NCBI GenBank assembly: GCA_963746265.1
Contig: CAVVAM010000014.1
Span: 620,001-684,000, forward strand
DNA: 64,000 nt
DNA from: Ilumatobacter sp963746265
GTDB lineage: Bacteria; Actinomycetota; Acidimicrobiia; Acidimicrobiales; Ilumatobacteraceae
Reading direction: 5' to 3'
The position numbers and the translations under genes are program-made. The notes below the pieces were generated by a model. That model worked only from the letters and a program-made list of their open reading frames with translations, had not been told where the DNA came from and ran no database searches. Shown piece by piece: positions 52,857-63,700 of this stretch; position 1 is the first letter of the stretch; each line of letters opens with the position of its first letter.

Positions 52857-54494
52857 ATGCACCACGGTGGACGGTTGGCAGCGAAGGTGTTGAAGGCGGC
52901 CGGTGTCGAGTGCGTGTTCACCCTGTCGGGCGGACACGTGATGGGCATCTACGACGGATGCATCGACGAGGGGATCCGCGTCGTCGACGTCCGACACGAA
53001 CAGGCCGCCACGCACGCCGCCGACGCCTGGGCGCGCCTCAACCCCGGTCGCGTCGGGGTGGCGATCCTCACGGCAGGTCCGGGCGTCACTGACGGCGTCA
53101 CCGGTGTGGCGAACGCGTGGCGGGCGAACTCCCCGATCCTCGTGATCGGCGGCCAGGGCCCGTTCGACAACCTCCGGCGAGGATCACTGCAGGAGATGGA
53201 CCACGTCTCGCTGATGCGCCCAATCACGAAGTGGGCCGACTCGTGCTACTCGACCGCCCGGATCGGTGAGTACATCGAGACGGCGATCCGTACCGCACTC
53301 TCGGGGGTGCCGGGGCCGTCCTTCCTCGAGATCCCGATGGACGTGTTGCACGCACCCGTCGACCTCTCCGCCGTGACGATCCCGACATTCCGCGACCGAC
53401 GCGTCGCATCGTCGGCCCCAGCTGCCCTCGTCGAGGAAGCCGCGACGATCATCGGGACCGCGGAGCGACCGATGGTGATGGCCGGTACCGCACTCAAGTG
53501 GTCGGAGGGTGGGCCGGCGCTCCGACGCTTCGCCGAATCGACGAAGATCCCGGTGTTCACGAACGGTATGGGTCGCGGTCAGTTGCCCATGAGTCATCCA
53601 CAGTTCTTCAATCGCAGTCGCCGGGACGCACTCGCGCGCGCCGACGTGGTGATCCTGGCGGGCACACCGCTCGACTTCCGCATGAAGTACGGCGGTTCGA
53701 TCCCCGCCGACGCGCAGATCGTGCAGCTCGACCTCGACGAGAGCCTGATCGGTCAGAACCGGGCGGCCGACGTGGGGTTGGTCGGCAATCTCGGCTCCAA
53801 CCTCGACGCACTCACCGACGCGCTCGGTGACACGGTCGACGTCGCCGGTCACGCCGCCGAGCTTCGGGTGATCGAGGACGAGGCCGAGCAAGCACTCCGG
53901 GCGCAACTCGATTCCGACGAGGTACCGATCGATCCCCAGCGGCTCTGCCGCGAGATCGCCGACTTCGTCGCAACCGACGATCGGATGATCGTGATCGGTG
54001 ACGGCGGTGACATCGTCGCGCAGGCGTCCAAGATCCTGAAGGTCCCCGAGCACGGCACCTGGATGGATCCCGGCCCGTTGGGAACGCTCGGGGTGGGGAT
54101 GCCGTTCGCGCTCGCCGCCCAACTGTCGAACCCGGATGACCGCGTGCTGATCATCTACGGCGACGGCTCGTTCGGACTGAACGGGTTCGAGTACGACACA
54201 GCGGCTCGGTTCGGCCTCCCCATCGTCGGGATCGTCGGCAACGATGGCGCATGGGGCCAGATGATGCGACCGCAGGCGATGATCTACGGCGCCGATCGAC
54301 TGGTCGCCACCGAACTCGCCGCCACCCGCTACGACCTGGTCGTCGAGGCGCTCGGCGGCCATGGTGAACACGTCACCGAGCCCGACGAGATCCGGCCGGC
54401 GATCGAGCGAGCATTCGCGTCCGGGAAGCCGGCGCTCGTCAACGTGGAGATGCGCAAGGACGTCGACGGCATGAAGGGATCCACCTACGTCTGA
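52857..54494 (+). CDS. Thiamine-diphosphate enzyme, acetolactate synthase/2-hydroxyacyl-CoA lyase-like
   Basis: The 545-residue enzyme has the three-domain ThDP fold: N-terminal FTLSGGHVMGIYDG and RHEQAATHAADAWARL (catalytic Glu), a middle domain with PVFTNGMGRGQLP and RADVVILAGTPLDFRM, and the C-terminal cofactor motif from IYGDGSFGLNGFEYD to GNDGAWGQM. RGQLP and the PLDFRMKYG segment resemble 2-hydroxyacyl-CoA lyases and oxalyl-CoA decarboxylases more than the catalytic IlvB, but the substrate is unsettled. It starts the nonribosomal-peptide locus and could supply or modify a building block. Confidence 0.8.
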   Translation: MHHGGRLAAKVLKAAGVECVFTLSGGHVMGIYDGCIDEGIRVVDVRHEQAATHAADAWARLNPGRVGVAILTAGPGVTDGVTGVANAWRANSPILVIGGQGPFDNLRRGSLQEMDHVSLMRPITKWADSCYSTARIGEYIETAIRTALSGVPGPSFLEIPMDVLHAPVDLSAVTIPTFRDRRVASSAPAALVEEAATIIGTAERPMVMAGTALKWSEGGPALRRFAESTKIPVFTNGMGRGQLPMSHPQFFNRSRRDALARADVVILAGTPLDFRMKYGGSIPADAQIVQLDLDESLIGQNRAADVGLVGNLGSNLDALTDALGDTVDVAGHAAELRVIEDEAEQALRAQLDSDEVPIDPQRLCREIADFVATDDRMIVIGDGGDIVAQASKILKVPEHGTWMDPGPLGTLGVGMPFALAAQLSNPDDRVLIIYGDGSFGLNGFEYDTAARFGLPIVGIVGNDGAWGQMMRPQAMIYGADRLVATELAATRYDLVVEALGGHGEHVTEPDEIRPAIERAFASGKPALVNVEMRKDVDGMKGSTYV

Positions 54495-54535
54495 ACCTCA
54501 CCGGTGCGGCGATCGGCACGTAGGGTCCGGACATC

Positions 54536-55945
54536 ATGCAGACGACTCCCGCGGCGACCGAACCGGTTCGCAACCCGTGGCCGGCGGTGATCGTCACGAC
54601 GCTCGTCTTCTTCCTCGTCGTCATCGACGTGTCCGCGGTCAACGTGGCGTTCCCGTCGATCCGCGACGACTTCGACGTGCCCGAATCGACGCTCGGGTGG
54701 ATCATCTCCGGTTACAACATCGCGGTCGCCTCGTTGCTCCTCGTGGCCGGCCGCTATGCCGACAGCCTCGGCCGCAAACGACTCTTCATCCCGGGTGTCG
54801 CCGTCTTCGCGGTGGGCTCGATGCTCAGTGCGCTCGCTCCGAGCGCCGGATTCCTGATCGCGGCGAGGATCGTCCAGGGCATCGGTGGCGCGATCATCGC
54901 ACCGACGGCGATCGCGGTGGTCTTGCCCGACTTCCCGCCGAACAAGCGATCGACAGTGATCGGCCTCACGGGGGCCACCGGCGCACTCGGTGCCGTCGTC
55001 GGTCCGGCACTCGGCGCCTTCCTCACCGACGTCTGGTCGTGGCGTGGCATCTTCTGGATCAACGTACCGATCTCCGTGGTCGTGCTCGCTCTGGCCCCGA
55101 GGCTCCTCCGGGAGTCGAAGAATCCGGACGCCACCGGGAACATCGATCTCGTCGGCGTGCCGATCGGAACCATCGGCGTCGGCCTCGTGATGTTCGCGAT
55201 CGTGCAGGCGGAGTCGTGGGGCCCGGCCGACCCGCGCGTCGTCGCCGCGTTCGTGGTGGGCCTGTCGATGATCCCGGTGTTGATCCGCCGGTCGAGACGC
55301 CAGCCCGAACCGCTGCTGGAGCTCAACCTCTTCCGACTCCGCTCGTTCTCGAGCACGAACGCCGGCTTGGCGCTCTACTCGATGGCGTTCACGTCGGGCT
55401 TCCTCGTCAACTCGCTGCTGCTCCAGGAGATGTGGGGCGAATCGCTGCGCACCACCGGGCTGGCTCTCGTCCCCGCTCCGCTGCTGGCAGCATTCATCTC
55501 ACCCGTGGCCGGCCGCGTCGCCGACCGGGTCGGCCACCGTTGGATCCTCGCGATGGGGAGCGCATCCTGTGGGGTCGGCTATCTGACGTACCTGCTGGTC
55601 CTCGACGAGACCCCCGCGACCTGGTCGGTCTACGTCCCGGTGTCCTTGTTCGTCGGCTTCGGCGTCGGCGCCACGATCGCCACGTGGTCGAGCGCCGGTC
55701 TGGCCGACGTGAGCCCCGCCCAGTTCGGCACGGCCAACGCGACGGTTCGAACCACCCAGCAAGTGTTCTACGCGCTCGGGATCTCGGTGATCGTGGCGCT
55801 GCTCGCCGATGTGTCGAGCAGCCCCGACATCGCCCGGTTCCGCTGGGCCTGGATGTTCGTCGGCACGTGCTACCTCGGTGCTGCCGTCGTCGTAGCCGCG
55901 ACGTTCCCAGCGGGCTCGAGCGACGAGCGTGCTGCGATCGGCTGA
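54536..55945 (+). CDS. MFS transporter, DHA2 type, probable product exporter
   Basis: The 469-residue protein is a 14-helix drug/proton antiporter with VIDVSAVNVAFPSIRDDF in helix 1, motif A GRYADSLGRKRLF and motif C GPALGAFLTDVWSWRGIF. It lies between the ThDP enzyme and the synthetase, the usual place for an exporter of the peptide or for self-resistance. A TAGGGT box is 9 nt before the ATG. It has no close similarity to the transporter at 44781-46220 beyond family motifs. Confidence 0.88.
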   Translation: MQTTPAATEPVRNPWPAVIVTTLVFFLVVIDVSAVNVAFPSIRDDFDVPESTLGWIISGYNIAVASLLLVAGRYADSLGRKRLFIPGVAVFAVGSMLSALAPSAGFLIAARIVQGIGGAIIAPTAIAVVLPDFPPNKRSTVIGLTGATGALGAVVGPALGAFLTDVWSWRGIFWINVPISVVVLALAPRLLRESKNPDATGNIDLVGVPIGTIGVGLVMFAIVQAESWGPADPRVVAAFVVGLSMIPVLIRRSRRQPEPLLELNLFRLRSFSSTNAGLALYSMAFTSGFLVNSLLLQEMWGESLRTTGLALVPAPLLAAFISPVAGRVADRVGHRWILAMGSASCGVGYLTYLLVLDETPATWSVYVPVSLFVGFGVGATIATWSSAGLADVSPAQFGTANATVRTTQQVFYALGISVIVALLADVSSSPDIARFRWAWMFVGTCYLGAAVVVAATFPAGSSDERAAIG

Positions 55946-56032
55946 CCCGATGGGAATCCGACGATCGCCCGCTCGCGACCGGACGTCGCCGTACGCGAGA
56001 CTGGTGGGAATGCGGTCGGGCGGGAGCGTGAG

Positions 56033-59000
56033 GTGAAGGGCGTCGCAGACGTCTACCCGCTGACGCCGGCCCAGCTCGGCATCCTCTACGACTCGCTGCG
56101 CGACCCGGACCCGGAGCTCTACTTCGAACAGGTCCGGTTCGACCTCGTCGGCGACGTCGAGCCCTCGACACTCCGGCAGGCCTGGAACGACACCATCGAC
56201 CGGCACCCGGCACTGCGCACGGTGTGGTTGTGGGAGGGACTCGACGATCCCGTCCAGGTCGTCCGCGAACGCGTCGACCTGCCTTGGACCGACATCGACA
56301 TGACGTCGGTCGACGATCAGCGCAAGGCGCTCGGCCAACTCGCACGACGGGACCGTTCCCAGGGCTTCGATCTCCGCCGACCGCCGGTGAGCCGAGTCAC
56401 CGTGGCGCGGCTCGCCGACGACCGCCATCACGTGATCTGGAGCTTCCACCACATCATGCTCGACGGGTGGTCCACGGCACGGGTGCTCGACGAGATCCTC
56501 GATCGGTGTGCGGGACGAGAGGTCGCCGCGGCGCCACCGTTCCGCGATCACGTCGCCTGGGTCACCGCTCAGGACCACACGATCGCCGACGCGCACTGGC
56601 ATCGACTGCTCGACGGTTTCGACCAACCGACACGAGTGGTGGGCGGTCGTCGGCAGAACGACGAACCCTTCGATCGGGCACGCGCGACGATCACCTTGGA
56701 CGAGGACGCGACGCAGGCCGTGACCGCGGCCGCTCGGGCCGACCGAGTGACCGTCAACACGGTCGTGCAGGCCGCATGGGCAGTGACCCTGAGCTGCCTC
56801 AGCGGCAACGACGACGTCGTGTTCGGCGTCACCGGGTCGGGCCGGCCCGCCGAGCTCGCCGGCGTGGAGTCGATCGTCGGGATGTTCCTGTCGACACTGC
56901 CGATGCGCGTGCGCATCGGCTCGGATCGGACCGTGCGTGACCTGTGGCGGGACGTCCAGGAACAGCAGTTGGATCTGACCCAGTTCCAGTACAGTTCGCT
57001 CGCCGAGATCGCACGCCGGTCCGCAGTGCCGCCGGGTGTTCCGCTGTTCGAGACCGCCCTGGTGTTCGAGAACTTCCCGAGGCCGGAGAACGCCGGTCGC
57101 GAGTTCGTCGTGGAACACCATGAGGTCTTCGAGCAGACCCGATTCCCACTCACCGTCATGGTCGGCGCGGGGGAACGGCTCGACGCACTCGCACTCTACG
57201 ATCGGTCGCAGTTCGACGACGGTGCGGTCGAGGCACTCCTCGAGGCATTCGTCGGCGTGCTCGACACGATGGTGGCCGATCCCACGCTGCCTGCGACCTC
57301 GGTCTCGACGATGACCGAGGCGGACCGGCGACGATTGCTCGTCGAGGTCAACTCGACCGACCGACCGGTCCTCGACTCGACCGTGCACGACGAGATCGCC
57401 GCCCACGCCCGGCAGCGTCCCGACTCCATCGCGCTGATCGAGGGCGACCGGTCGATGTCGTACGGCGAGCTCGACCGGGCTGCTCGCGCGTTCGCCCGCC
57501 GGCTCCTCGCCCACGGTATCGAGCCGGGCACTGCGACCCTGATCGCCGCCGACCGCTCGATCGACGCGGTGGTCGCCATGCTCGCGACCATCCGGACCGG
57601 TTCGCCGTACGTCCCGGTCGACCCCGGAACACCCGTCACACGCCTCCGATCCGTCATCGAGGATGCCGGTCCGTCCCTGGCCGTCACGTCCTCGCGGCAC
57701 GCCGACGCCCTGGGCGAACTCGGCGTGCCGATCCTGCAGCTGCCGGACGGAACGACGACCGACGACACGGAGCCACTCGACGAACCCGACGAGCGGTCCG
57801 CCGCCGGGTCGGCGGCAGACACCATGTTCGTCGTCTTCACGTCGGGCTCGACGGGGCGACCGAAGGGCGTCCCCGGCAGCCACCGAGCCGTGCTCAACCG
57901 GTGCGCCTGGGAAGCCAGGGTCGCCCCGTACGAGCCCGACGAGACCACCGCTCAGAAGACCACGTTCGACTTCGTCGACCACGTCGCCGAGCTCTGGGCG
58001 CCACTCGTGGCCGGCCGGCCGCTCGTGATCATCCCCGACGACGTGGTCCGCCGACCGACCGACCTCGTCGCCACCCTGTCACGACACCGCGTACGGCGCA
58101 TCGTGATGGTGCCGTCGCTGCTCGGGGTGCTGCTGGAGGCGTTCCCCGACGTGGGCGACCGGTTGCCCGAACTCCGGCGATGGACGCTCAGCGGCGAGCG
58201 GCTGGAGCCGGCGCTGGTCGAACGGTTCCGTTCACGGATCCCGAACGCGACGCTGCTCAACGTCTACGGCATGTCGGAGGTGATGGCCGACGCCACCGCA
58301 TTCGAGGTCGACGCACCCGACCCGACCGAATCGACCGCACGAGAGCCGGTGCCCATCGGTCGACCGATCGACAACCAGCGCGTGTACGTCATCGACCGGG
58401 CAGGGCGGGCGGCACCCATCGGCGTACCGGGCGAGATCCACATCAGCGGCGTCGGCCTCATGGCGGGGTACTGGCGGCGTGACGACCTCACCGCCGAACG
58501 GATCGAACCGAACCCGTTCGGCGATGGTGACCACGCTCGCTGGTACGCCACCGGCGACATCGGGCGGTGGTCGGCGGGTGGGCAACTGGAGTACCTGGGT
58601 CGGGTCGACCGGCAGGTCAAGGTGCGTGGCGTACGGGTCGAGCTCGGCGACGTGGAGGCGGCGATCCGCAGGCTGCCGGGTGTGATCGACGTCGTGGTCG
58701 TCGACGTGTCGGGCGCCGGCGCGCCGGTGCTGCTCCGGGCGTATCTCGTGACCGACGAGGGAACCGACGTCGCCGACGCTCGCCGGCGGCTGGTCGACCT
58801 CGTCCCCTCCGCACTGGTTCCCGGCCAGTTCGTACGCGTCGACGAGATCCCACTGCTTCCGTCGGGCAAGGTCGACCGGGCCGCGCTGGTGGATCGAACA
58901 GTCGACGTGGGCGGTGATCGGCCGTCGGCCGACCACGACACCACCGGCGCCGCCGACGACGACCTCGGGACCATGATCGAGATCTGGCGTGACGTGATCG

Positions 59001-60007
59001 AGACCGAACGCATCGGTCCCGACGACGACTTCTTCGACGCCGGAGGGCACTCGATCGCCGGGATGCGGCTCTTGGCGAGGATCAAGCGCACGTTCGACGT
59101 CAACCTCGAGCTCTCCGTCCTGTACGACGCCGCGACGCCCCGTACGCTCACCGACGAGGTACGTCGGGCATCGCCGGCGACACAGCAGTCCCGCGGTGGC
59201 GTGCGCCATCTCGTGCCCATCACGACGGGTGCCGACCCCGATCGGACGCTCTACTGCGTGCACGGGGCCGGGGGGAACGTGCTCAACCTCCGGGATCTGG
59301 CGCAGGCGCTGGCGCCGGACTGGGGGCTCGTCGGCATCCAGGCGAGCGGCGTCGACGGGGTGTCGGCGCTGCACGGATCGATCGACGAGATGTGCGAGGC
59401 CTACCTCTCGGCGCTCGAGTCCGATCGACCTGACGGACCGCTCTTCCTGGCCGGCTTCTCGGGCGGAGGCATCATCGCCTACGAGATGGCCGCCCGCCTG
59501 CGTGATCGGGGACGGAACGTCGGTGCCGTGGTCCTGCTCGACACGTTCCATCCGTCGGTGCGCGGACGTCGACGGACGGTCGCCGAGCACGCCCGCGCGC
59601 TGATCCGTCAGGGTCCCGGATACCTCGTCGAGCGCCATCGAGTCCGCCGGCAGCGCCACCTCTACGCCAACGCGGAGGAGATCGTCGATGCTCACACCCA
59701 GCCGGACGAACCGGTCCCCCATGAGTTGCGCGACGCGATGCTCGTGAACAACACCCGCTCCATCATCGACGGCTGGACACCTCGTCGCTACGACGGTCCG
59801 GTGCGGATGTTCGCCGCCGCCGACGTGCTCGACGTGTTCGCACATGCCGGACTCGACCGGGGCTGGGCGGCGTGGACGTCCGACCTGCGGTGCGAACTCG
59901 TTCCCGGTGGGCACCAGGACCTCATCGTCGACCCGCACGCGAGCTCGCTGGCCGAGGTGCTGCGTCCGGTGCTCGAGCGCTCCCTGGGTGAACAGATCGC
60001 GCGATGA
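56033..60007 (+). CDS. Nonribosomal peptide synthetase, C-A-PCP-TE termination module
   Basis: This 1324-residue single-module enzyme joins one building block to an incoming chain and releases it. The C domain has HHIMLDG (residues 139-145); its start VYPLTPAQLGILYDSL and PELYFEQV look like the D-accepting (DCL) type. The A domain has FTSGSTGRPKG (602-612) and ends in PSGKVDRAAL (943 onwards). PCP carries GGHSIAG with Ser1007, and the TE domain GFSGGG with Ser1143. In the substrate pocket the canonical Asp235 aligns with Val648 and Asp sits next to it (Asp649), so a non-standard acid or beta-amino acid is possible (inference). GTG at 56033 has GGGAG 6 nt before. A methyltransferase overlaps its stop. 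Confidence 0.9.
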   Translation: MKGVADVYPLTPAQLGILYDSLRDPDPELYFEQVRFDLVGDVEPSTLRQAWNDTIDRHPALRTVWLWEGLDDPVQVVRERVDLPWTDIDMTSVDDQRKALGQLARRDRSQGFDLRRPPVSRVTVARLADDRHHVIWSFHHIMLDGWSTARVLDEILDRCAGREVAAAPPFRDHVAWVTAQDHTIADAHWHRLLDGFDQPTRVVGGRRQNDEPFDRARATITLDEDATQAVTAAARADRVTVNTVVQAAWAVTLSCLSGNDDVVFGVTGSGRPAELAGVESIVGMFLSTLPMRVRIGSDRTVRDLWRDVQEQQLDLTQFQYSSLAEIARRSAVPPGVPLFETALVFENFPRPENAGREFVVEHHEVFEQTRFPLTVMVGAGERLDALALYDRSQFDDGAVEALLEAFVGVLDTMVADPTLPATSVSTMTEADRRRLLVEVNSTDRPVLDSTVHDEIAAHARQRPDSIALIEGDRSMSYGELDRAARAFARRLLAHGIEPGTATLIAADRSIDAVVAMLATIRTGSPYVPVDPGTPVTRLRSVIEDAGPSLAVTSSRHADALGELGVPILQLPDGTTTDDTEPLDEPDERSAAGSAADTMFVVFTSGSTGRPKGVPGSHRAVLNRCAWEARVAPYEPDETTAQKTTFDFVDHVAELWAPLVAGRPLVIIPDDVVRRPTDLVATLSRHRVRRIVMVPSLLGVLLEAFPDVGDRLPELRRWTLSGERLEPALVERFRSRIPNATLLNVYGMSEVMADATAFEVDAPDPTESTAREPVPIGRPIDNQRVYVIDRAGRAAPIGVPGEIHISGVGLMAGYWRRDDLTAERIEPNPFGDGDHARWYATGDIGRWSAGGQLEYLGRVDRQVKVRGVRVELGDVEAAIRRLPGVIDVVVVDVSGAGAPVLLRAYLVTDEGTDVADARRRLVDLVPSALVPGQFVRVDEIPLLPSGKVDRAALVDRTVDVGGDRPSADHDTTGAADDDLGTMIEIWRDVIETERIGPDDDFFDAGGHSIAGMRLLARIKRTFDVNLELSVLYDAATPRTLTDEVRRASPATQQSRGGVRHLVPITTGADPDRTLYCVHGAGGNVLNLRDLAQALAPDWGLVGIQASGVDGVSALHGSIDEMCEAYLSALESDRPDGPLFLAGFSGGGIIAYEMAARLRDRGRNVGAVVLLDTFHPSVRGRRRTVAEHARALIRQGPGYLVERHRVRRQRHLYANAEEIVDAHTQPDEPVPHELRDAMLVNNTRSIIDGWTPRRYDGPVRMFAAADVLDVFAHAGLDRGWAAWTSDLRCELVPGGHQDLIVDPHASSLAEVLRPVLERSLGEQIAR

Positions 60008-60705
60008 GGGCCCTTCCCGACCCCCGGCGACACGTCTATCGCCACCGACCCGTCGTGCCCGTCGAGCTGCACCTCATCGAGCGGCACGTACGCCCGGGGA
60101 TGCAGGTGCTCGACATCGGGACGGCTGCCACCGGGCGATCGGCGATCATGCTCCGACAAGCCGGGGCCGTCGTGCACTCGATCGAGATCAACCCGACCGC
60201 GATCGCCGAGTTCGCGGCGACCGACGAGCGACACGACATCCGGCTCACGGTCGCCGACATGGTCGCGCTACCGTTCGCCGACGCCTCGTTCGACGTGGTG
60301 TTGATCGGTCTGCACGGATCGGACTACCTGCTGGACCCGACGGCGCGCGTGCGGGCCTTCGCCGAGACGGCACGGACGCTGCGACCCGGCGGGGTCCTCA
60401 TCTTCAACGCGTTCAATCCTGCGGGGCTGGCGCTCTCACCGAGCGGGCTGACCTCCCCCGCGTTCCTCAAGGTCCGAGCGCGGTACGTGCTCACCGGTCG
60501 TTTCGCACGTCGCACGATGATCGACGTGAACGGCCTCGAACTGCATCAGGCGTCGCCACGGCGGATCGCCCGCGAGGTCGAACGGGCCACCGGGCTTCGA
60601 CTTGCGACCGTCACGAACCAGAGCGGGAGCTCCACGTCACCGCTGCTCGTCGGGATGCTGGCGTCGGCGCCGTACTACGTCTTCGTCGACGATCAGTCGA
60701 ACTGA
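60004..60705 (+). CDS. Class I SAM-dependent methyltransferase
   Basis: The 233-residue protein has motif I VLDIGTAATGRSAIML, acidic VHSIEINPTA, and motif IV DASFDVVLIGLHGSDYLL with LRPGGVLIFNAFNP. It starts within the stop of the synthetase (ATGA), so it is translated with it and probably methylates the peptide or a precursor. Its last codons overlap the 3' end of the opposite synthetase by 13 bp. Confidence 0.83.
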   Translation: MRALPDPRRHVYRHRPVVPVELHLIERHVRPGMQVLDIGTAATGRSAIMLRQAGAVVHSIEINPTAIAEFAATDERHDIRLTVADMVALPFADASFDVVLIGLHGSDYLLDPTARVRAFAETARTLRPGGVLIFNAFNPAGLALSPSGLTSPAFLKVRARYVLTGRFARRTMIDVNGLELHQASPRRIAREVERATGLRLATVTNQSGSSTSPLLVGMLASAPYYVFVDDQSN

Positions 60706-63700
60706 TCGAGCAGCGCCCCGAGCTGCGCCGAATCGGCCTCGCTCTGGTCGAGCAAGTCGAAGGTCGGGCCGGTCCGCTTCGAGGGGGCAAGAGCGTCGAC
60801 CAGCTTCACGACGGTGGTGACGAGATCATCAGCGAGTTCGGAAGCGGCGCTCGAATCGAGGTGTCCGGGCAGATGATCGATCGTGATCGACAGCTGATCG
60901 TGGCGCACCACGGCGAGCACACCGAGCAGGTGGCCGCGACGGTTCTCCCGAGCGTTCGATCCGCGGAGCTCGCCGATCTCCGTGAACGGCCCGACGGCGC
61001 GCACCGTCCGGTCGAGCTGACCCAGGTAGTTGAACGCGACCACCGGCAGCTCGCCGCCGAGCGATCCGACGTCGTCGCCGAGGTAGCGGTCGACTCCGAA
61101 TCCGAGGCCGCGATGTGGAATCGAACGCAATCGTTCCGTGACGGTGGCGACCGCGGCGACCGGGTCGGTTGCCGGGTCGATGCAGATGTCGATCGGGAAC
61201 TGGGTCGTGAACCAGCCGACCGTCCGGCTGACATCGATGGAATCACCCAGATCCTCCCGACCGTGCCCCTCCAAGACGGTGCTCAGATGGGCATGCCCCA
61301 GTCGAGCCGGAACGGTCAGCGCGACGGCCGCCAGCAACACGTCTTCGACCGACGGTGCTGACTCTCCCGCGCCGGCCAGCCGGAGGAGGTTCCGGGTCTT
61401 GTCCCGGTCGATCCGGCGAACCACCGCCGAGGCCGCACCCTCACGATTCTCCGACGATCGCCACAGCGCCAGTTCGGCGTCGGACGCCGTGGTCTCGATG
61501 TCCCAGAACGCACGTGTGGATGCGAATCGATCGCTCGCCGCCCACGACGACAGTGTGGCCGCCCACTGCTGAAACGGTGCCGAACGGGGCGGCGACACCG
61601 GTGATCGACCGGCCGCGCGGGCCCCATAGGCCAGCGCCCAGTCCTCGACGATCGCCGACCACGAGACGCCATCGACGACGAGATGGTGCATCGTCACGAC
61701 GACTCGCTCGAGCCGACCCGAACGACGGCACGCGAGCATGCCGACCAGTCGACCCTCGGCGAGATCGAGCGCTCCCTCGACGGCCGTGACCGCCGAGTCG
61801 ATCTCGAGGTCGGTCGCTGCGGCCAGATCGATCTCATGCACGACGATCGGCGGAGGCTGGTCGACGAGCTCCTGACGAGGCGGTCGATGGTCGAGGTGGA
61901 ACCGGGCCCGCAGCTGCTCATGATGCCTTCGGACGTCGTCGAGCGCCGCCACCAGGGCGTCGAGATCGGTGGCCGGGTCGACGGCGAGATCGAGCGTCTG
62001 GTTCCAGTGGTCCGGTCGTTCGTGATCCTGTTCGAAGAACCAGTGCTGAATCGGCGTCAACTCGACGTCGCCGGTCACCGTCTCGCGTTCAGGGGGTGCC
62101 TCGAACCCGGCCACGGCGGCAGCGAGCTCGCGAGCCGTCTGGTGCTCGAACACCTGGCGGGGCCGCAGCTCGATTCCACGGCGCCGGGCGCGAGCCACGA
62201 TTTGCAGGCTGATGATCGAATCGCCGCCGAGATCGAAGAAGTTGTCGTCGAGCGAGACATGCGTCAGACCCAGCACCTCCGCCCAGATGCCTGCCAGCAC
62301 GTCGGCACGGTCGTCCAGCGGCGCACTCGCATCGCTCTCGGGGAGGGTGTCCCCGACGTTCGCCGTGCCGAGGGTGCCGTCGGGCTCGGGCAGCGCCTGC
62401 CGGTCGACCTTGCCGTTGGGACCCAGCGGCAAGGCGTCGAGCACGACGAAACGGGACGGCACCAGCTGCTCCGGCAACTGGTCCGACAACTGCTCACGCA
62501 GGTCGTCGGGCGGTGGGTCGGTGGCGGGCACGTACCACGCCGTCAACTGGTCTCGACCACCGACGTCGGCGAGGCCCACCACGGCGTCGCTCACTCCGTC
62601 GCAGGAGCGAAGGGCGGCTTCGACCTCCCCCGGTTCGACACGCACACCACGAACCTTGACCTGCTCGTCGACTCGGCCGACGAACACCAGCCGACCGGCA
62701 TCGTCGGTGCGAACCCGGTCCCCGGTGCGATACCACCGACCCGGTGGTACCCCGACCACTGCATCGAGCTCGACGAAGCGCTCGGACGTGAGATCAAGAC
62801 GACCGTGGTAGCCGGCGGCGATACCCGCACCACCGATGAGGAGTTCGCCCGATGATCCATCGGTCACGGGATTCCCGGCCTCGTCGACGACGACGTGGGA
62901 GACGCCCGGAATCGGCGACCCGATCGGGACGGGATCAGCGGTGAGCGTGTCGTCGACGAGGTACACGTGACTCCAGACGGTGCCCTCTGACGGCCCGTAC
63001 TCGTTGGCCAGCAGCGTGTCGGGGCAGGTCGTCCGGTGCAGCGAGACGACGTCGAACGGGCACGCCTCGCCGGCGACGATCGCCGTGCGCAGTGAGCGCA
63101 GCTGCCCGTGGTCGGCCTCGGCCAGCACCAACCGATAGAACGACGGCAGCGCGAGGAGATGGGTGACACGTCGGCGTTCGACGAGCGAGGCGATCTCCAG
63201 GATGTCCTCGTGGTGTCCGTCCGGAGGCAGCACCAGTGTGCCCCCGGTGGTGAGTGTCCAGAACAGCCCCACCATCGAGCTGTCGAACGAGAACGACGAC
63301 AGCAACAGGAATCGTTCGACGTCACCGGGATACACCATCGACCGAGCCGTCGTCGACGCCACGATGTTGCGATGCCGAACCATCACGCCCTTCGGCCGAC
63401 CGGTGGAGCCACTCGTGTAGATCAGGTACGCGAGATCGTCCGGACCGACCGACGCCTCGGGGGCAGTCGGCGGCCACCGATCGAGATCGATCGCATCGAA
63501 TGCGACGATCTGAGGTCGATCGCCGGCGACATCACCGAGATCGAACCCGTCGGCAGGTGCGAGCACCACCGCGAGACCGGCGTCGTCCACGATGTGAGCA
63601 ATGCGTTCGGGGGGATATCCGGGGTCGATGGCCACGTATGCCGCTCCGGCCCTCAGCACCGCGAGGATCGCCACGACCGTGTCCGCCGATCGATGGCCCA

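Noticed and set aside
60693..60705. Overlap of two convergent genes as a sign of a wrong stop
   Set aside because: Both stops are in frame with strong domain evidence right up to the end, so the 13-bp overlap appears genuine.
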